Shown here piece by piece: positions 62,355 through 64,000 of a stretch of DNA of 64,000 nt (positions are counted from its first letter, which is position 1; the number at the start of each line of letters is the position of its first letter). The DNA is from JAWKUK01 sp041398605. Its GTDB lineage: Bacteria; Planctomycetota; UBA1135; GCA-002686595. The stretch lies in contig JAWKUK010000003.1 in assembly GCA_041398605.1 (NCBI GenBank), positions 558,001 through 622,000 on the forward strand, given 5' to 3'. Under the pieces are notes generated by a model. It did not search any database. It saw only the letters and a program-made list of their open reading frames with translations, and was not told where the DNA came from. The translations under genes and the position numbers were made by a program.

Positions 62355-64000
62355 TCACTCGGGAGCGGCATCCCAGGGGCGCGGTCCGGTCGCGGGTTCC
62401 TCCGCGCGGATCTCGCCAATGTGCATGCGACGACGGCCATCCGCCTCGAAGACGATCGTCGTGCCCGGCGTCAACAACAGGTCGTGGCCGCCTGCAAAGC
62501 ACCACACAGGGCTCTGAACGGCGCCATCGACCAGGACGCGCACGCGGCCTCCGGAGAGCGCCCGGACTTCGACGCCCGGCAGCCGCGGCGCGTACACGAG
62601 GCCCACACCATCGAGTTGAGCGGAGGTGAAGCCGCGCCAAGTGAGCGGCGGCGGCGCGACCGCTGGGGCCTCGACCTGAATCGGCGGGGTCGGATCCTCG
62701 CGCAGCGTCTCGGACGCGGCCGGTCCCACAGCGCCGTCATGGGTGGCATCGAGGTCGCTCGGCGCTCGCGTGGGCGGAGCCACGGACGGCGCCGGATCGT
62801 CCGCGCTGGGCGCCGGATCTTGGGCGCGGCGCGCCTCCAACAGCGGCGCGCGCTCGGCGAGGAGCACGCGCGCCGGCGAGGGCCCGCGCGAAAGGTCGAG
62901 GGGCTCGGGCTCCGGCGTGTGGAGCTCCGGTTCAGGCTGGCGAGCCCCCTGCGCGCCCAGAGCGTTGGGCGCGGGGCTCGTGTGCAGCTCGGGTCGTGGC
63001 GCCCCCTCGACGCCGGCGAGGGGGGCAGCGCCAGGCGAGTGGTCCGGCGCAGGGACCACGAGGGGGTCAACTGCCGGGTCGAGTTCGAGCGCGCGCTGGC
63101 GCGCCGCAGGGCGCGCGCCGGACCCTGGAGGCGAGGGCGGCGCGGCCTCGTCGATGTTGACCGTGACCGGCTCCGGCGCGATCGCCAGCGCGGCCTCGGT
63201 CCGCTGCAGACGCGGCAGCGACGCCCGCGGCCGGGGTTCGGTGGCCGCCAGGGCGGCCGACCCAGGGGCCGCGCCGACGGGGACGAGGCGCGCCTCCCCA
63301 TCGGACTCGATCACCTGGACGTGGGTCACGGGTGAGCCCGCCTCCGCGGACCAGCCTTCGAGGCGCGGGGTGCGCGCGGGGCGCGCGAGGCGCGCGGCGG
63401 TCGCGGCCGGGGTGTCCGCCCGCACGCGCCACGGCCAGTCGTCCGTGCCGGCGGGCCAGGGCTCGCGGCGGGCCTCCTGCGGCGCCTCTTGCGGGGAGTG
63501 CCGCGGGCGGTCCAAGCGCACGCTCGACCCTGCGCGGACCTGGACCGGCGGGCGGGACGTCGCGCGCTCTCCCACCCACTCGACGCTGAGGGGCGCGCCC
63601 GCGTGATGTGTCAGCTCGACCGCGCCGGAGGCCAGCGCATCGAGCTGCAGCGCCGCGCCCGACACACGCGTGCGCCACGCGCGCGGGAGCTCGACGTCGA
63701 CGGTGCCGCGACGGACTTCCAGGTCGACGTGACCGAGCGCCGCGAACGAGAGCGCTAGGTCCCCCTGGCCCGGGCTCGCCCCACCGTCGGGGGCGCCCGT
63801 GCTCCATTCGAACCCCGCTGGACCATGCACGAGGACGCTCGCAGCGCCGGGCCAAGTGACACGCACCTGGCCGCCGGGGCGGACGTCGAGGTACGTCGGG
63901 CCGACGACGGTGAGCACCTTGTTGTGGACCGAGAGCTGCTCGATGCTCGCCGCAGTGACCAGGCGTGCGCGGCCGGTCAGGACCTCGATCCTGGCGCTGG
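62355..64000 (-). CDS. FecR-like or surface-architecture protein (partial, runs off the right edge)
   Basis: On the minus strand the frame is open from the right edge (SARIEVLTGRARLVTAASIEQ, then LSVHNKVLTVVGPTYLDV) for at least 548 codons to a stop at 62355. Repeated short strand patterns (VRPGGQVRVTWPGAASVLVHG; GTVDVELPRAWRTRVSG; LQLDALASGAVELTHHAG) suggest FecR-like or similar beta-rich extracytoplasmic modules. A long Pro/Ala/Glu linker (about 200-400 of the visible part) separates them from a small C-terminal domain (FTSAQLDGVGLVYAPRLPG; GGRVRVLVDGAVQSPVWCF; LLTPGTTIVFEADGRRRMHIG). The true start is beyond the window. Confidence 0.6.
   Translation of the reverse strand, partial: SARIEVLTGRARLVTAASIEQLSVHNKVLTVVGPTYLDVRPGGQVRVTWPGAASVLVHGPAGFEWSTGAPDGGASPGQGDLALSFAALGHVDLEVRRGTVDVELPRAWRTRVSGAALQLDALASGAVELTHHAGAPLSVEWVGERATSRPPVQVRAGSSVRLDRPRHSPQEAPQEARREPWPAGTDDWPWRVRADTPAATAARLARPARTPRLEGWSAEAGSPVTHVQVIESDGEARLVPVGAAPGSAALAATEPRPRASLPRLQRTEAALAIAPEPVTVNIDEAAPPSPPGSGARPAARQRALELDPAVDPLVVPAPDHSPGAAPLAGVEGAPRPELHTSPAPNALGAQGARQPEPELHTPEPEPLDLSRGPSPARVLLAERAPLLEARRAQDPAPSADDPAPSVAPPTRAPSDLDATHDGAVGPAASETLREDPTPPIQVEAPAVAPPPLTWRGFTSAQLDGVGLVYAPRLPGVEVRALSGGRVRVLVDGAVQSPVWCFAGGHDLLLTPGTTIVFEADGRRRMHIGEIRAEEPATGPRPWDAAPE

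Overview
The window is about 70% GC, gene-dense on both strands, and most likely comes from a high-GC lineage of Planctomycetota. This is inferred from gene content. It carries a DUF1080 (3-keto-disaccharide hydrolase) lipoprotein beside an NHS-type MFS transporter, a sugar isomerase/epimerase and a Gfo/Idh/MocA dehydrogenase. It also has a planctomycete-type cytochrome fused to DUF2231, a CRTAC1-like FG-GAP/ASPIC/TPR protein, a GldA/F/G-DUF4340 ABC cluster, fasciclin lipoproteins, and a secreted protein with the YC...WYRD C-terminal domain.

Layout. 1-2.8 kb: the end of a membrane protein, an amidase-like lipoprotein, and an arsenosugar pair (arsS plus a CMD peroxidase-like gene). 2.85-11.1 kb: a YifB/ComM-like AAA ATPase, then a Gld-type ABC operon whose ATPase and permease are riddled with frameshifts while the two following genes are intact, then a MOP/ANKH-like transporter. 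11.1-17.1 kb: an NTF2/SnoaL-like lipoprotein (one frameshift), a giant FG-GAP/ASPIC/TPR protein, an IS256 transposase remnant and a DUF6265 protein. 17.4-27.2 kb (minus): a giant metallopeptidase/thioredoxin-fold protein and the keto-sugar type locus. 27.5-36 kb (plus): a beta-propeller protein, a PLP enzyme, a glycosyltransferase, two cytochrome-like genes, a VOC protein and an HDOD protein. 36-43.3 kb: tRNA-His, then a translationally coupled zinc-ribbon/E1-like/nucleotidyltransferase trio, a DUF4388 protein and a lipoprotein. 43.4-52.1 kb: asnS, an NhaC-type antiporter, a flippase-like protein, a B12-radical SAM protein and xylulokinase. 52.2-64 kb: two tandem three-fasciclin lipoproteins, BatA-like and DUF58 genes in one operon with a SpoIIE phosphatase, a divergent STAS-PilZ-like protein, a GT4 glycosyltransferase, a degenerate GmhB-like HAD protein and a FecR-like partial gene at the right edge.

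The most striking signal outside the genes is a dense population of short tandem repeats (minisatellites), about fifteen arrays in 64 kb with units mostly of 12-18 bp. Arrays inside genes have units of 9, 12, 15 or 18 bp and lengthen signal peptides, linkers and tails in frame. Intergenic arrays are mostly 13 bp, with some of 14-16 bp. An IS256 fragment lies exactly between two 13-bp arrays. Single-base losses in G/C homopolymers and the frameshift cluster at 4.98-6.25 kb suggest that parts of this assembly carry residual indel errors.
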